Assembly (NCBI RefSeq): GCF_030867145.1
Contig: NC_134454.1
Location: 47,320,320-47,384,319 of the forward strand
Origin: Opisthocomus hoazin
Lineage: Eukaryota; Chordata; Aves; Opisthocomiformes; Opisthocomidae
Reading direction: 5' to 3'
Length of the DNA stretch: 64,000 nucleotides
The position numbers and the translations under genes were made by a program. Shown piece by piece: positions 51,571 to 64,000 of this stretch (its first letter is position 1; the number at the start of each line of letters is the position of its first letter). The notes below the pieces were generated by a model. It ran no database searches and was not told where the DNA came from. It was given only the letters and a program-made list of their open reading frames with translations.

Positions 51571-51594
51571 ATGAATCAAGGACAAGTAAACTAG
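51571..51594 (+). CDS. Candidate terminal coding exon
   Basis: A ttaac branch-like site and the long pyrimidine tract gcttgttttctctccag precede ATGAATCAAGGACAAGTAAA, then CTAG. In phase 0, as supplied by the 49.6-kb candidate, it encodes MNQGQVN and ends at TAG 51592-51594. A phase-1 reading also stays open for 17 codons, so the assignment depends on the upstream exon. AATAAA at 51761-51766, about 170 nt after the stop, would give a compact 3' UTR. Confidence 0.28.
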   Translation: MNQGQVN

Positions 51595-51760
51595 AACAGA
51601 GGGAAGAGTGCCACAGCTTTTGAAATCCAATCTCACCTTCTACTGCTAATTTGGGGATGGAGAAAATTATGTGGTTCGGTTTACAATCAGGATTCCTCTA
51701 TAAGGATGCCTTTCCTCCATAGCTTTCACATAGGACACAAAGCTTTTCCAGAAACCTAAA

Positions 51761-51766
51761 AATAAA
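51761..51766 (+). other. AATAAA polyadenylation hexamer
   Basis: This canonical hexamer lies 167 nt downstream of the candidate stop codon at 51592-51594, a spacing typical of a short 3' UTR. AATAAA is frequent in AT-rich DNA, so it is only supportive. Confidence 0.3.
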
Positions 51767-52797
51767 GTATATTGCACAGTCCAGCTGTAGTGTTGTTTAA
51801 CTTGGTGTGACAGATTGACCAACACAAATATAGACAACACCAGAAGACAGCTAGGTGGTCTGACCAAACATGATTTGAAGGGCATGGCAAAGGAGCAATG
51901 TGAGCAGCTGTCAAAAGGGTAGACTTTCTACAATGCAGCTAATGTTCCAAAAAGTACATTACGTGCTTATAAACAGCTCTTCACAACGAGGGAATGCATG
52001 TTTATGCATTGTTTTTGTGTATTTATGCTCACCTATCCCATCAAAATTAAAAATAATAAGTTTAATATAGGGTAAAGCTCTCTGTGTTCCAGGTAAACCT
52101 GCAGTGGAGGCAAATCCTGTGCCCTTTACTGCAAACATGAAACCAAATATACACAATGCCAAAACTTCTTAATTCTTATTACCTTTGGTTTTAACTTGCC
52201 AGATTTCAGCAAGTTTAGCTAAAAACCACTTTTATCCTTCAGGTATTTTGGTTGCTACCTCCATTAACCATGCCAAACTATCCCTTAGGAAATGGAGTTA
52301 GAAGTTTGTTGCTACACATTTTAACTCAAAGATTTATTTTACCTTCAAATTTCCTTCTTTTGGGGCGAGCAAAGGATGAACTGTTGCCCAGAATGACAGC
52401 CTGTACATCTAAAATATCACTCATAAACTAAGAAATCACCAAGGCATTATTTTTCACTTTACCAAAGTTTCGCTGTGCAAGATTGACTGTCCTGAATAAA
52501 ACTAAAGATCCATGGGAAACATATATAATACCAACAGCATAATAAGGTCTTAGTCATAATGCTGCTGCTTGGCAGATCAAGCTCTTCTGGAATGAGATGC
52601 CCCAGTCTTTTGAATTGTACGCTTTTCCTCTGCTTGGCACACAAAGTGACTGCATCAAGTCACCAACTTTTCTTCATGTACAGTGAAAAACATGTACTTT
52701 TTTTCTTGGCTAAACCAGATTTAAAGAACATTCAGAAGAAGTTGTGGTTTTTCCTGTAGCTCTGCTATTCTCTGTATCACAAGTGATGGCTATAGAT

Positions 52798-53110
52798 GTG
52801 AGGTCCCATCTGGAGTACTGCGTCCAGTTCTGGACTCCCCAGTTCAAGAAAGATGAGGACCTACTGGAGAGAGTCCAGCAGAGGGCTACGAGGATCATGA
52901 GGAGACTAGAGCATCTCTCCTACGAGCAAAGGCTGAGGGAGCTGTGATTGTTTAGCCCAAAGAAGAAAAGGCTGAGAGGGGACCTTATAAATGCCTATAA
53001 ATATCTTAAGGGTGGGTGTCAGGAGGATGGGGCCAGACTCTTTTCAGTGGTGCCCAGCAACAGGACGAGGGTCAATGGGCACAAACTGAAGCATAGGAAG
53101 TTCAACTTGA
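52798..53110 (+). mobile_element. CR1 LINE fragment lacking both ends
   Basis: The segment starts at the 'gaggtcccatctggagtactgcgtccag' block of CR1 ORF2 and follows the C-terminal coding sequence ([46 protein letters not shown]). A TGA at 52945-52947 replaces the usual Gly codon before LFSP, and the frame continues to about 53110 ([12 protein letters not shown]). There it stops matching, without the rest of ORF2, the 3' UTR or the octamer tail. Loss of the 3' end is unusual for a LINE and points to a later deletion or insertion at 53110. Confidence 0.9.
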
Positions 53111-56100
53111 TGGAGCTGTGCCATTGTGTTGAGTGTTGCCAGGATTTCACCCCAGCTTCTTTCATCAGCCAAAGAATGGCAGGGAGTTGGAGTCAGCTCA
53201 GCTTTAGGAGTAACCACATCAACCTGTTCAGAATATCTTACCAATATTGTGAAATTAGGTAAATCCAGCTTCATAGTTCCTTCTTGTGTCCTCCTGTAAT
53301 CTGGTCTCTATCTCAGCTCTGTTCCTTCCCTTTTTGCCTCACTGGCAGCAGCTCTTCTGAGGGCCAGAAGAATCACTCCTCTGTTGAATCAAATGCCAGA
53401 GTACCTCAGGCAGGAGAGCTGCCTCCACGCCAGGCACTCCAGACTTCCTGCGCAAGGACTGTAGCAGTCTTGGGAGATGACCAGAGAATACTAAATCAAA
53501 TTACCATAGCACTTTTCACAACATTTTATAAACCAACAATTTCATGAATTTCTTTCTCCTCCTCCCCTGTTATTTGCCCAGTTTACAGCCTTGAACATAT
53601 AATTCATAAATACATAAGATTTTTCTGTGATGTCTAAAATAAAAGAATTACAAACCAATCTTTCATTATTTGCACAGACTCTTCTGCTTTTGCAAGAGTT
53701 CAGACTCAAACAGCGTAACATTTACAGAAATTGTTGGAGTGCCATCTGTTGGAACTAGATGTACAAATGAAAAAGACCTTGCTTAACCTGCATAAAATAC
53801 TCATTTATTACCCAAGTGTTGGTTTAACTGTATCAAGTTAAAAGGCTTTAAAGTGCATACACTTCACATTCCATTCATAATTGTGTTAAAATTTGGATCA
53901 GCGTGTAACTTCAAAAAAATGAGCCTCTCTAAGGGGTAGAACACTGGAAAGTGGTAAAGATTTATAGCCCTGGAGTATAAAATAGCAAAGATCAGAGCAG
54001 ATCCACTCAAATAACCACCTGCTTAATCATGAGTCACATTGCTAAGCTCTATATCGACCGCTGGTGTAAATTTTATATCAGATCCTGGTTTGCAGTCTGC
54101 AGATGCATATATAATCTTTGGTCTCACAGAGTTTAGGTGTGTTTTAGACTCTGAATGTGAATGATTAATTGTCCCTACGGAAGGTGGACACCTTGTGATT
54201 AAACAGCCCTGTCCTCCCATGGAAAATTTACAGATCAGTCTTGTGACAGTACAACAGTACTTTTAATAGTGTGATCTTCAGCTGCCATTTCTGTTCAGAA
54301 GATACTCAGGCAATGCCACGAGTGACTCCTCTCATTCTCTTTCTCCCACAAACAGAAAAATTTACGGATTTTTCCTCACTCCCTCTCCAGCTACACCTTC
54401 AGGCCTTCTAGCCCCTATTTTACGCTTAAAATCGAACAAAACTGCAAAAATTTTAAGACTCTGAAAAATTTGACCCTGTGTTGAACCTTGAACTTGATCC
54501 TTGAGCTGTCTGCCCTCTCTCTTTCCTTACCACCCAGCACCCAACACTGCCTGAAGTGCATCACTACTGAAATCCTCACACATCTGCTTCATCTCCTTGT
54601 CTTTACTATTGCAGCTTCCTCCTCTGTGGCTTTATGAGCTCTCACACTGAAAGCAGCTACTGTGTTGCCTAGCTCTTTTCTGCCCAAACATCTCAAGCTT
54701 GATCTCAGAATCACACTATTCCTCTTCTGAGTCCTTCTGCTAATTAGCACTGACCCCTGCCCGGCTCATGACAGCTTTTATGAGAGCTCTTTTCATGGCT
54801 GTGCTTAAGAGAGCTACACAAACACATAGAGTGGGAGCTTTTGTAGACTGCTCTAGGAAAAAAAAAGCCCAAACAAACTGCAGTTAATTATACTTGGTAG
54901 CATAGAGTATAAAAGAAACAGAAGACTGACACGGCACAGAAACAAAGCAAAGCAAAATATACTGAGTGTAGGATAATACACATACTATATTTCATCTATT
55001 CCGTCCTCAGAGCTATTCTGGTGGCCAGCCGTTCCAATCTGCTCAGTCATTCTTGGTGGTCTAAAATTCCTAACTCAAATTCTTTGGCTAAGTAGTATTT
55101 TACAATATGTTTACAAAAATGACACATGGAATTGAATTAATAAAATACAGGCTATTTTCTCTTGTTTGCAGTAAAGCCTAAAACCACATTTTCCATTCAT
55201 GTTCCTTATGAACCGATTTAGACAGTTAGTGACAGGATCACTTTCTAAATTAGTGCCTAGTCTGTCACACCTTTATTTCCAGCAGGTGTCTGATATATAT
55301 TTTCATTCTTCACAACTACTTCTTCTTTCTCCTCACAGCTTACATCGTTCTATCAGTGCACATTTTTTTATTCCTTGGTTTTATCTCTTCCTCCAGATCC
55401 CACAGAGTATGCTCCAGGCTTCTCTGTGGTTTATAAAAGACCTTTTCTCCTATGGTTTTCTCTTGAAACTTCAATCATTCTCTGCCTCCTCTTGAGGCAT
55501 GCTCTCACATATAATTTCCCACCCTTAACAAGCATATTTTCTTCTTCTGGGGACATATTTACAACAGAAGTTCAGGGGCATCAGAAGTAACATTTCTCTG
55601 GTGCAACAGTTGTAGACCCATGTGTGAGAATAATGATGTGTCTCCTACGCCAGCTGCAGTATCTGCACTTATATTGCATTCTAAGAAGGAAATATGAGGA
55701 GAATAAAAACACTTACACCAAAATTCTCAGTGAAATTAACAGGTCTGCTTCAGGTTTGGTGCCATATTTCCCACTTTAAACGGCTATGCCTTAAGCATTT
55801 TAGCTGAGAACTCATTAGGGTAAGCGTAGCAGTAATTCTCTGGTGTTGACAAAAGTCTTGGCAGACTTATTTGTGACCAGATTTTTGTAAGTCCAGATCC
55901 TGGGCTTCTCCTAGTCTTCTTTTTCCTTCCAACGGAAACTTTTCAGTAACTCTAGGAGGAGCAGAAAATTCACCTGGGCTCGTTCCCCAACTCAGTGTCT
56001 TTCAAACTGGCAGTCAAGACCCAGCTATGAGGGTACCTTGCTATTCTAAATATTCATGTCCTTAAAGCTCAATTTTAGTAGACTTCCTAAAAATTTCATG

Positions 56101-59100
56101 GGGAAGGAAAGGTATTCTGCTCATTCTTTTTCTGCTGGACTGCATGAAATGTAAACTAGGTCAAGCTAATCTCTGTGTTGTTGTTTTGATACCAGGACTC
56201 GCTCAAACGAGAAAAGAAAATTGAATATTTTAAATTTTATCCATAGCCTGGAAGAAACTACAATTTCAACACCATCTTCAATTGTAGATAGCTTCTTCCA
56301 ATCACCTCCTAAAATTTTCTCAAAAGCTTTTCTGAACATATTTTGGAGTAGTACAGAAACAGGAGCTCAGCTGCACCTATCAGCTAAAAGCAGCAAAGGT
56401 AGATTTAGGATTCCAGTTGGACACACTATACAAGACCTCTGGACAAGTGACATGGCTACTGTGGATGGAAATTAAATTGTTAGACCTTTTTTTCAGAAGC
56501 AATTAGCATAGCTGGAAGAAAACAGAACAAAGAAGTATGCAATCATCTTTATAGCCACTCTCCTTAAAAACAAGCAAACAAAAAAACCCCCCAAAACAAA
56601 CAAACTGCCCACCCAGCTGTAATACCTGAAGGCTTCTTCAGTTATTTTAGGATACCGCTGATCATTCAATTTAAAATGAACAGGTATACTAAGTGAATGA
56701 GGGGATTTATACTTTGCACACTACGGATTTCTCCCCTGTGACATAAATATCTGTAAAAGGCTCCCACGAGGTACAGCACAAGATGCCTTTAACCTTTGCA
56801 CACATAATTTCAGATCAGCTTAGCATCATTTTTCTCGGAATGAAACCATATGTCACCTAATGGCTCAGGGGAGATACTGGCATATGGAGGCCTTCATGCT
56901 TTAACTGCCAGTTTGAATCCAGCCCAGGTCAGTAACAACCAACACTGCTATATCTAAAGGCTGTTGGGTAATCTATGTGAAATGAGTTGGCCATCTCAGA
57001 TCAGATCCTACAGCAAAGTCATCCACCAGAACGAGACCACTGCAGATGGCTCAGACTCGTCCTTCTGTCAGCAGTATCAGCAAGTCGGCCAAAGATTAAA
57101 TGAGCATTGTACATACATGAGCTTTCACTCTGTAGAAGTCACTCTCCCAAGGCAGGGATAACAGACATTGACATGCAGGGCAATCATTGTGAGACACTAC
57201 CCTGGAGGACCTCCAGGCACTCCTCAGCCCATCGCCTCCAGCTGTTTTGCCTTATCATTACAACACCTCCTCCCAGCTATTCCTTCATACAGATTTAACC
57301 CATTAGACAGATCAGCATTTAATGCCTGAATTAACACTCCACGCAGGATAGCAGTTCTTTGAATAATGACATCTCTGCTGTCTAAAGTGAGGATTCAGAC
57401 CTGGGAGAAATCTTTTTAAAAAGGAAGAGAACGCAGAACTAAACAGTGTCAGAAGAAGGGGAGGTTAAAACATTCAATCTTTTTATGAAAGTTGAAGAAA
57501 ATACTGTACGATAACACTTAATTTTCTTTGAAATCGCATCCAAGAGTAGAAAAGAATTAAATCATAGTATTAATACATGCATTGCAGTATAGAACACTGA
57601 AGGCTTGAAAAAAAGAGATTTTAAAGTCTCTTATGAAAAAATTACCAGGGAGCCTGTTCCTAATTTTCAACAGGAGGGATTTTTGTCAGTATGAAATGCG
57701 AGATTTTTCTTTGCAGTAGCGAAAACATTATACGTCTATATTATCGGTTCTCAGTTAGGCTTCAAAAACTATCATTCTGGTTTTATTTTCTACTTGAAAG
57801 TTTATGAAGATAGCTATTTTAATGCATAGTGTGACACTGATGTACAGCTGGGAAATGAAGCCAGGCAAATTAACTGACAATGCAGTTCTTTATGCACTCT
57901 GTGGGAGCTATGTCACAAAGGAGGCTAACGGTAGGTGTTTACAAATAAAACAGAAAATGGGAGGTGATTTTAAAACCAGGACTATTCTTACTGATGAGAT
58001 TCTATTCCATGTATTGCCAGGTAACCAAAGAGCTTACATGAAAGCATTAAGTTAGTGAGTCATTAGTTCATTGATATAACAGCTCATGTATACCTATCTA
58101 CACCATTTTTTTTCTGTTATGAGGCTTGATATTTTGCAGTTTTTTCCCACTGGAGCTTTGTGAAATAAATACGCACATACCAGAAAGCAGCGCATACTGT
58201 TTACACATGTGCCTTTTTTTTTGCTATTGTAATTTATATTGTTATTTTAGAAAAGACATGGATTATGTCAAGTGCTGAAAAGGATACTGTCACATTAAAT
58301 ATACTCCCCTTCATCACTATAGTAACTAGACCATCTATATCTCAACACTTCCTCTTGTGTCAGATTTGACTCAGTTCACTTACAAGGCTCCACAGATCTG
58401 GTCTCCCAGAGTATCTTTCTGCACCTATCCAGTGTTGATAAGCCTCATAAGCAGAGCTGTACCAGAGATGCCAAGAGGCAGTACCACCCCTGGTGCAACT
58501 GTGTGTGAAAAGATTTCAGTGAGGGTATAATCTACTCATACATAATCCCTGTAATTCACTAACTGCTGCAACCCAAGTGATGAGCTGAACAAGCAGTACC
58601 GCAGAAGATGAAGAAATGACTGGTGAGAGCTGACTGCTGTGCAGGGGGCTTGCACACCCAGTTCCATGGCTGTGAGATATGAGAAAGTCAAGTACTGTGG
58701 AGGGATGATATCCTAAAGCCACAGCACATTCTTCTTTCCAAAAAACATTCGTCAGAATCCCACTGCTTATTTCTTCAAGTGCCCTATGATACATCACTGG
58801 AACTTAGCTTGACTTCTCTCTTAAACACTACCTAACTACATCAGCATTTATACCCAGCTACAGACCTGATAAACCTCAGCCTTCGTTATAAACTCAAGCC
58901 ATGTCTTCTCCTAAAGCATTTAATTTCAGATAATCTATATAACTATAATACGTTCATGCATTATGTATTACATTTACTTTTTCCTTTTAAAATGTTAACT
59001 TCTGCCTTGTATTTCTATTAGGTAGAGAGTTCACATTTGCAAAGGTTTTCACAAATGGAGTACAGACTATGATTTCTTGCACTCCTGTTTTCTTTATCCT

Positions 59101-60168
59101 GATGACAAGGTGTTCTCCTCTGCGTTGCAGAAAATGTAAAGGGCAGTTTAAAGCATATGTGTATGGACAAATCTAAGATTTACTAAAAGAAGATTAATAA
59201 CAATATGTCCACGACTGATTCAAAAAATGGTACTTTTTATCCTCATTTTGTGTTCTGCACAGAAAGAATACACTTTTTTCCATAGGTACAGTAGCAGTGA
59301 TGAATCATGAAATTTGTCTCAGAAGGCTAGATAGTTTACGTGAACATTAGAAACAGTGCCCAGTTAAAACCATAGCATGTATAATCCCCTTAATGCAGTT
59401 AAACTGTTGCCAGTTTCTAAAACATAGAGAAAAAACACCGTCTTGAGATAATGGTTTAGTGGTATTCTGTTCAGAAGTATCATTGGTCTGACTGAGGAAG
59501 AGCTATGTTGTAATTGATTTTTGCATGAAGGACTGGGATATTTCAGCCACGTGAGGTAAAATGGAAAAAACACACAGCCTGACATTTGGACTGGCGAGCT
59601 GGTTGTACCTCTTTCGTACCCTCCATTGTACCTCTTTTATATTTTACACCCTTCCTCTGTACATAAAAATTAAGAAAAAACACACAGCAGTTAGCTAAAT
59701 GGTAGATAAAATGCACATATCTGCCATTAATTAAACAATTCACTGAACAATGAAAGAACAGCCTGCCATCCCTTCCTCAGAGATGGGATGGTTAAGTGTT
59801 CAGGCTGACTTCTCGTTAATTGCCAGGCTCAGGTACAATTTGGGCTTGGGGCATTTATTCTCTGACAGGAAGCTTACTACATCATGACATGACATGCCTA
59901 GCCGTTTTTCTAAACCTTTAGCAGGAGCGCTGTATTTTTACTTTCCTTGGACTGGAAAAATTTAACCATTTAACTCATGGTTTAGATTTTTCCCACATGA
60001 GATCCACACACAGGCAGTATAAAGCAGTGGATGGGAGCCTGGGAAGATATCTTGAGTAAGAAGAGTCAGCAGATCAGGCAGATGGATGAGCCTGGTGACA
60101 GACCTAACTGCCTGGCTGGGGGTGCCTAACTGCCCTGCTAGGAAGGTTCCCATGGGACAAGCTCAGTC
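53111..60168. other. Non-coding DNA
   Basis: No recognised gene, RNA or transposon. One exon-like segment is listed at 56196-56398. The sequence immediately after 53110 (tggagctgtgccattgtgtt...) is not CR1, and I cannot identify it. Confidence 0.5.
56196..56398 (+). other. Exon-like segment, 203 nt
   Basis: A gctaat branch-like site and tgttgttgttttgataccag precede it, and AGCAAAG|gtagat follows. The phase-2 frame is open across the whole segment and on to 56475. It reads in part SLEETTISTPSSIVDSFFQS and PPKIFSKAFLNIFWSSTETG. The phase-0 frame reads DSLKREKKIEYFKFYP and then stops at 56244-56246. The length of the open frame is at the upper edge of background in this window, so this is only a candidate. 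No family is recognised. Confidence 0.2.
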
Positions 60169-60846
60169 TGATCGAGCAGCATGCCCTGGCAGCAACAAGG
60201 CTGACAGAGTCCTGGGCTGCATCAGCCAGAGGTAACCCAAGAGCTTGAGTGCTCTCATAATCCCTCGTGGTGCTTGTTAGGCCACACCTGGAATTCATCC
60301 TGTTTTGCAGCTCAGGAAGGACACTGAAGAACCGGAGAGGGTCCACACAGAGCCATCAAGTTGATTAGAGGATCGATGAATCTGATACATAAAGAAACAT
60401 TGAAGAAATTAGGTTTGTTCAGCCTAGAGAAGGGAGGGCTCAGGGGACACCTAATGACATTCTTCCAACAGCCAAAGGGCAGATGCAGAGGAGGTGAAGG
60501 GATCCACGGTGACAGAAGACGTAACAGACACAAGTTGCTTCAGAGGAAATTTCATTTGGATATAGGAAAAAAATACTTCACCACCAGGACACACTCCTGG
60601 GCAACTCATTTGAGCAGGGAAGTTGGACCAGATGACCTCCAGAGACCCCTTGCCACCTCTACCTTTCTTTTATTCTGTGGCAACTTAACGTTGGAAGCGG
60701 TGGAATCTCCTTTGCTGGAGATACTGAAGACTCAGCTTGTCAGGGCCCCAGATCATCTAATCCAGGGCCTCTTTTTTAACAGAAAGTTGGATGAAGTGGT
60801 CTCCAGAGGTCTCTTTCAAGGCAGACTTTTCTATAATTTCTATCCT
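60169..60846 (+). mobile_element. Old, rearranged CR1 LINE with two 3' ends
   Basis: Diverged CR1 ORF2 sequence begins near catgccctggcagcaacaag and passes through gagtcctgggctgcatcagc, ggccacacctggaattcatc, gtttgttcagcctagagaag and tttcatttggatataggaaa. At about 60623 it jumps to the 3'-UTR block gttggaccagatgacctcca, and this reaches a tattctgtg tail near 60678. After that a second CR1 piece resumes inside ORF2 (gtggaatctcctttgctgga, gatactgaagactcagcttg) and runs to another 3'-UTR block (gttggatgaagtggtctcca) and a decayed tail. The frame from 60361 to 60858 is open by chance across the junction and does not represent a normal protein. Confidence 0.75.
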
Positions 60847-63800
60847 ACTGGAAATTAATGGATTTTTTTTTTATTTGCTTGCAACCAGATTGGACCAAAA
60901 GACAAACTATTATCAAGAATAATTCTTACTTTGAAGCAGAATTTTCAGTGAAAAAAAGCAAAATAAACCAACTGTTTTGGAACTGTTCAAATGTATCATC
61001 CCCAATCAGTTCAGCATGGACCTGTGTCTACTCAGCTGCTACTCTGCCTCACCATAGTCCAGAGGCCTCATATCTCCTTTTCCTGCTATGGGCCAGACAC
61101 CAAACCAGATAGCAGACTGTTGCCGTCACAGAAATTGTTGTCAGAAGATAAATAACAATATTATCAGTTATTTTCAAATTATATATTTGCACTGGAAAAC
61201 TTCGTGGTATCAATATGTTTCAAAACCACTTTAAGTGCCACTAAAAGTGCAAAAAATAGTGCCTACCTATTCACATTTTCAGAGCTGCAAAGACTACATC
61301 CTTTTCCAAAAAGGCACATATTTCTTCTGTGAAAACCTCTGTTTATACTGATTGCTACAAAAGGCAATAACTATTCTGGGAGTGCTGCTGAGTAAAGAGT
61401 GAGCGTACGCATTGCTTTCTGGGAGTTTTAAACAGATGATCCTAGGACAGCACTACATGCCTATTGCTTTGTTTAGAATGCAATACAATTACCTCTGGGC
61501 AAAAACAATCACAAACAGAACTGGCTACATTTTTAAAAATCATTACAGACTCTACCTTTTTAAAAAGCTTTTATCAGTGCACATTTCCTTCCTTCACCTC
61601 AAGGCTTTTTACATTTGCAGACACCCTTTTCGGGTACAAAGTTACCCATTGTCCAGTGTTCCATTACCTCAGGTATTAGTGAGATGCTTGCTTCTCCTCT
61701 TTAACTGACCCTGAACTCGGTGCTGCACCCATTCCCACATAGTTACATACTTTCCTTCCTGTGATGACCAGTACGCTATTCCTCTTAGATTGCCAGACTC
61801 CAGTCTGAGGAATACTCACGTTCCAAAACAATTTAGCATAAGGAGCTCAAAAACAGTTATGGTGCAGCCCAGCCAGCTTATTTTCTCTCTCGTCTCTGTT
61901 ATTACATCCAGATATCCACTCTCACTTATTTCTTCCTTCCATAATTTTGCTGTTCATCACATTTCCTGCTAAGTTTTCCAGACTAAAGATAAACCCATAT
62001 TAAATATTATTTGCTAAGAACGCTAACACCTTGAAATATGCCACTGACGTACACAGCTTGTTCCATCATTCTAAGTATGCCATAGATCAAGCTATCTACC
62101 TGCGATGTTGAGCATATGAAATCACTTGAAGTTCCATTTGCATGATCATCTTTCCAAACACTCTTCCTGTGTTGCTGACTCAAGCACTTTGGAAGACTCT
62201 CTCGAAATTACTGTTTAAAAAAAAATGCGAACATTGTCTCACCGAGTATGCAGGAAATGAAATGTGTTAGCACTTGTCCATTCCAAATTAGATTCAGCAC
62301 ATAACTGTCTAACTTGAGTGCACCTAGCTATAGTTTACATTTGTCTCTCCAGTAAGCTTTTTAATCAGAAGTTATTTAGTGTTAAGCATATCGAAATGTC
62401 TTTCATTAGCCATCGATGGGATTTGATTTATTCATATGTTGTGCAACATATATTGCTAATGTTGTCATCTACCACAGCTTCAATTTTAAATAAGTGTTTC
62501 AGTTTTCATTTGATATTTTTAAAAAGAGCTCATTTGCAGTCTTGCATCACGCAAGACAGGAGCGTTCAGCGTGCTCAAGCTGTCTGGTTTGCACTGATGA
62601 CTGAATTGCAGAACTAGTCATAGGAAATCAGGTGGCAGACTGGAGGGGATTTTTCTGTTTTCTTGGGTCATGCTGCATTTCGTTATTCCCAAAGTAGTTT
62701 CAGGGCATGATTTTCATTTGCATACTGTTTTTGTAGCAGTCGCAGAACTGAGACACAGTTCAGAACTTCTTAAGTACACAGTAAGGCCTTGTTTTGAATG
62801 AGGCATCTATCCTGAATAAGATATTTCATTGCACAATCCCACTGCATGGGAAAGCAAAGCTTAGTGGTCTTGTCAAGACATGGCTGTGGAAAGCGATTCA
62901 GTGCCTACACCCACTAAGGTGTTATCAAGCAATTCACACAGGACTAGAGTTATTAGAGGTGTATAGGAAGTGTAGGGAGACTCCTGAAAATCTTATTTAG
63001 TTGGGCATTATACATAGGCATTTCTGATAGCTCCCAGGTAGCTCTCCATATCAGCTATGTGCTTATCAAAAAGTCCCAACTAGCTCCCTTGTATCTCAGT
63101 TACCCACTTTCAGACTGGAAAAAAAAGAAAATAAAGCTTTCTCTCCTGCCTCCTTTCACCTAGTTAGTTTTAAGGTCTTCAGAACAAGTTTCTCACATGG
63201 TATGGCTGAAATCCTGGCCACTATTGAGGTAGGTAAGAATATTGTTGTAGCTTCATTGAAATAAAAATTTCACTTTTGTTTATACAGCAAGAATCAAGAA
63301 GGGTCACTTTAGACCTGCATCAGCTAGGTAGTGTCAGAAAATGAGAATCACATTGCCAGTCTCACATCAATATGGAAATCAGTTCTGTCACCAGTCAGAC
63401 AGAAGCATGAATAAACAAGTTATTTCCCATTGCTGACTCAGATAACTCCACAAGCCCACATGTTACCTTACACATTTACGTTAACAAAAGACATATTTTT
63501 GAAGCGCTGTTGTGAAAAAGCTCAGTGCTTTTAAAAAATTAAAAATTGATGTGTTCCAATATATTGCAAAATTCCTAGATATTCTCTAAAGACACACTAC
63601 GACTAGCCAGGGCAACATTGTGCAAATAGTTTCTTCCTTACTACACTAACCAAAACAAACTTGACAACATGGCCAAACGAAATCCTTAAAGATGCATGCT
63701 TACAGCTATCAGCTTTAGTTACACAGAAGCAAGTCTTTCAAACTCCCTGATCAATGAGCGGTTCTACAGACCTGCCTTAGTCATAAGAAAGTTGGTGACC

Positions 63801-64000
63801 GTGTCTGGTAGGAACTGTTCAGATGCTCTAGTGGTGAAACTTAGCAGGCTCTTACTGATTCAGAAGGCTAGAAGCAAGGTAAAAGGAGAGACAAGCTGCC
63901 CAACAGCATATAAATTAAAGTCTATTTCCATTCATTGTGAGGAGTCCAATTCAGCTGAATATCCATCACCCAAAATATTTACATCTTTGTTAATATACAT
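60847..64000. other. Non-coding DNA to the end of the window
   Basis: AT-rich unique sequence. I see no convincing exon, RNA gene or repeat. Short open frames are unremarkable. Confidence 0.5.

Larger units (their letters stand above)
48657..52797. other. Non-coding DNA with two linked exon-like segments
   Basis: Unique sequence, somewhat GC-richer at 48740-48960. The only features I can support are the two exon candidates at 49596-49641 and 51571-51594 and the poly(A) hexamer at 51761. Confidence 0.5.

Noticed and set aside
51959..52162. Minus-strand frame containing IKLIIFNFDGIG, reminiscent of the DxDG motif of HAD phosphatases, with a good acceptor and a GATAG|gtgagc donor
   Set aside because: The first catalytic Asp is Asn, the open segment is only ~66 nt, and no further HAD motif or partner exon is nearby. 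I treat it as coincidence.
60361..60858. 165-codon frame on the plus strand
   Set aside because: It runs across a rearranged, decayed CR1 and a junction between two CR1 tails, so it is not a host gene.
1..64000. CRISPR arrays, operons, phage or bacterial gene clusters
   Set aside because: No spaced direct repeats, ribosome-binding-site-led gene series or prokaryotic protein families are present. The window is vertebrate genomic DNA.

Overview
The window looks like avian nuclear DNA, most probably a gene-poor, AT-rich intergenic or intronic stretch of a bird chromosome. The evidence is at least six CR1 LINE pieces, one of them ending in the (ATTCTATG)n tail typical of bird CR1, and three solo-type LTRs of endogenous retroviruses. 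Their sequence style is familiar from bird genomes. There is no bacterial gene organisation, operon, CRISPR array or phage module. Almost all open frames in the window are background; the exceptions are listed below.

Layout. 1-4.7 kb is unique AT-rich DNA. At 4,718-5,860 lies a 5'-truncated, fairly young CR1 copy whose reverse-transcriptase frame is open except for one nonsense codon. At 9.1-11.4 kb two related LTRs sit in opposite orientations about 1.4 kb apart. An old antisense CR1 remnant lies at 21.9 kb, and exon-like candidates occur at 22.9 and 23.4 kb. The best gene evidence is at 35.6-38.4 kb: two plus-strand exons with canonical splice sites and matching phase join into a 92-residue charged, helical reading frame ending in TAA. 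I do not recognise the protein. It may be complete or the C-terminus of something longer. Its large intron holds a palindromic, tRNA-like ancient repeat at 36.3-36.5 kb.

Distal half. A short antisense CR1 tail is at 43.2 kb. A 1.1-kb LTR at 46.1-47.2 kb contains a degenerate ~45-50-bp minisatellite. A CR1 scrap is at 48.6 kb. Two exon-like segments at 49.6 and 51.6 kb, in compatible phase and followed by an AATAAA, may be the 3' end of another plus-strand gene. A CR1 piece lacking its 3' end is at 52.8 kb, and an old, rearranged CR1 with two tails is at 60.2-60.8 kb.

I find no multi-gene system. What deserves follow-up is the unrecognised spliced gene at 35.6-38.4 kb, the cluster of exon-like candidates on the same strand, and the structural oddities of the transposable elements. 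Exon candidates other than the 35.6/38.4-kb pair rest on splice-site pattern and open frame only, and some will be chance.
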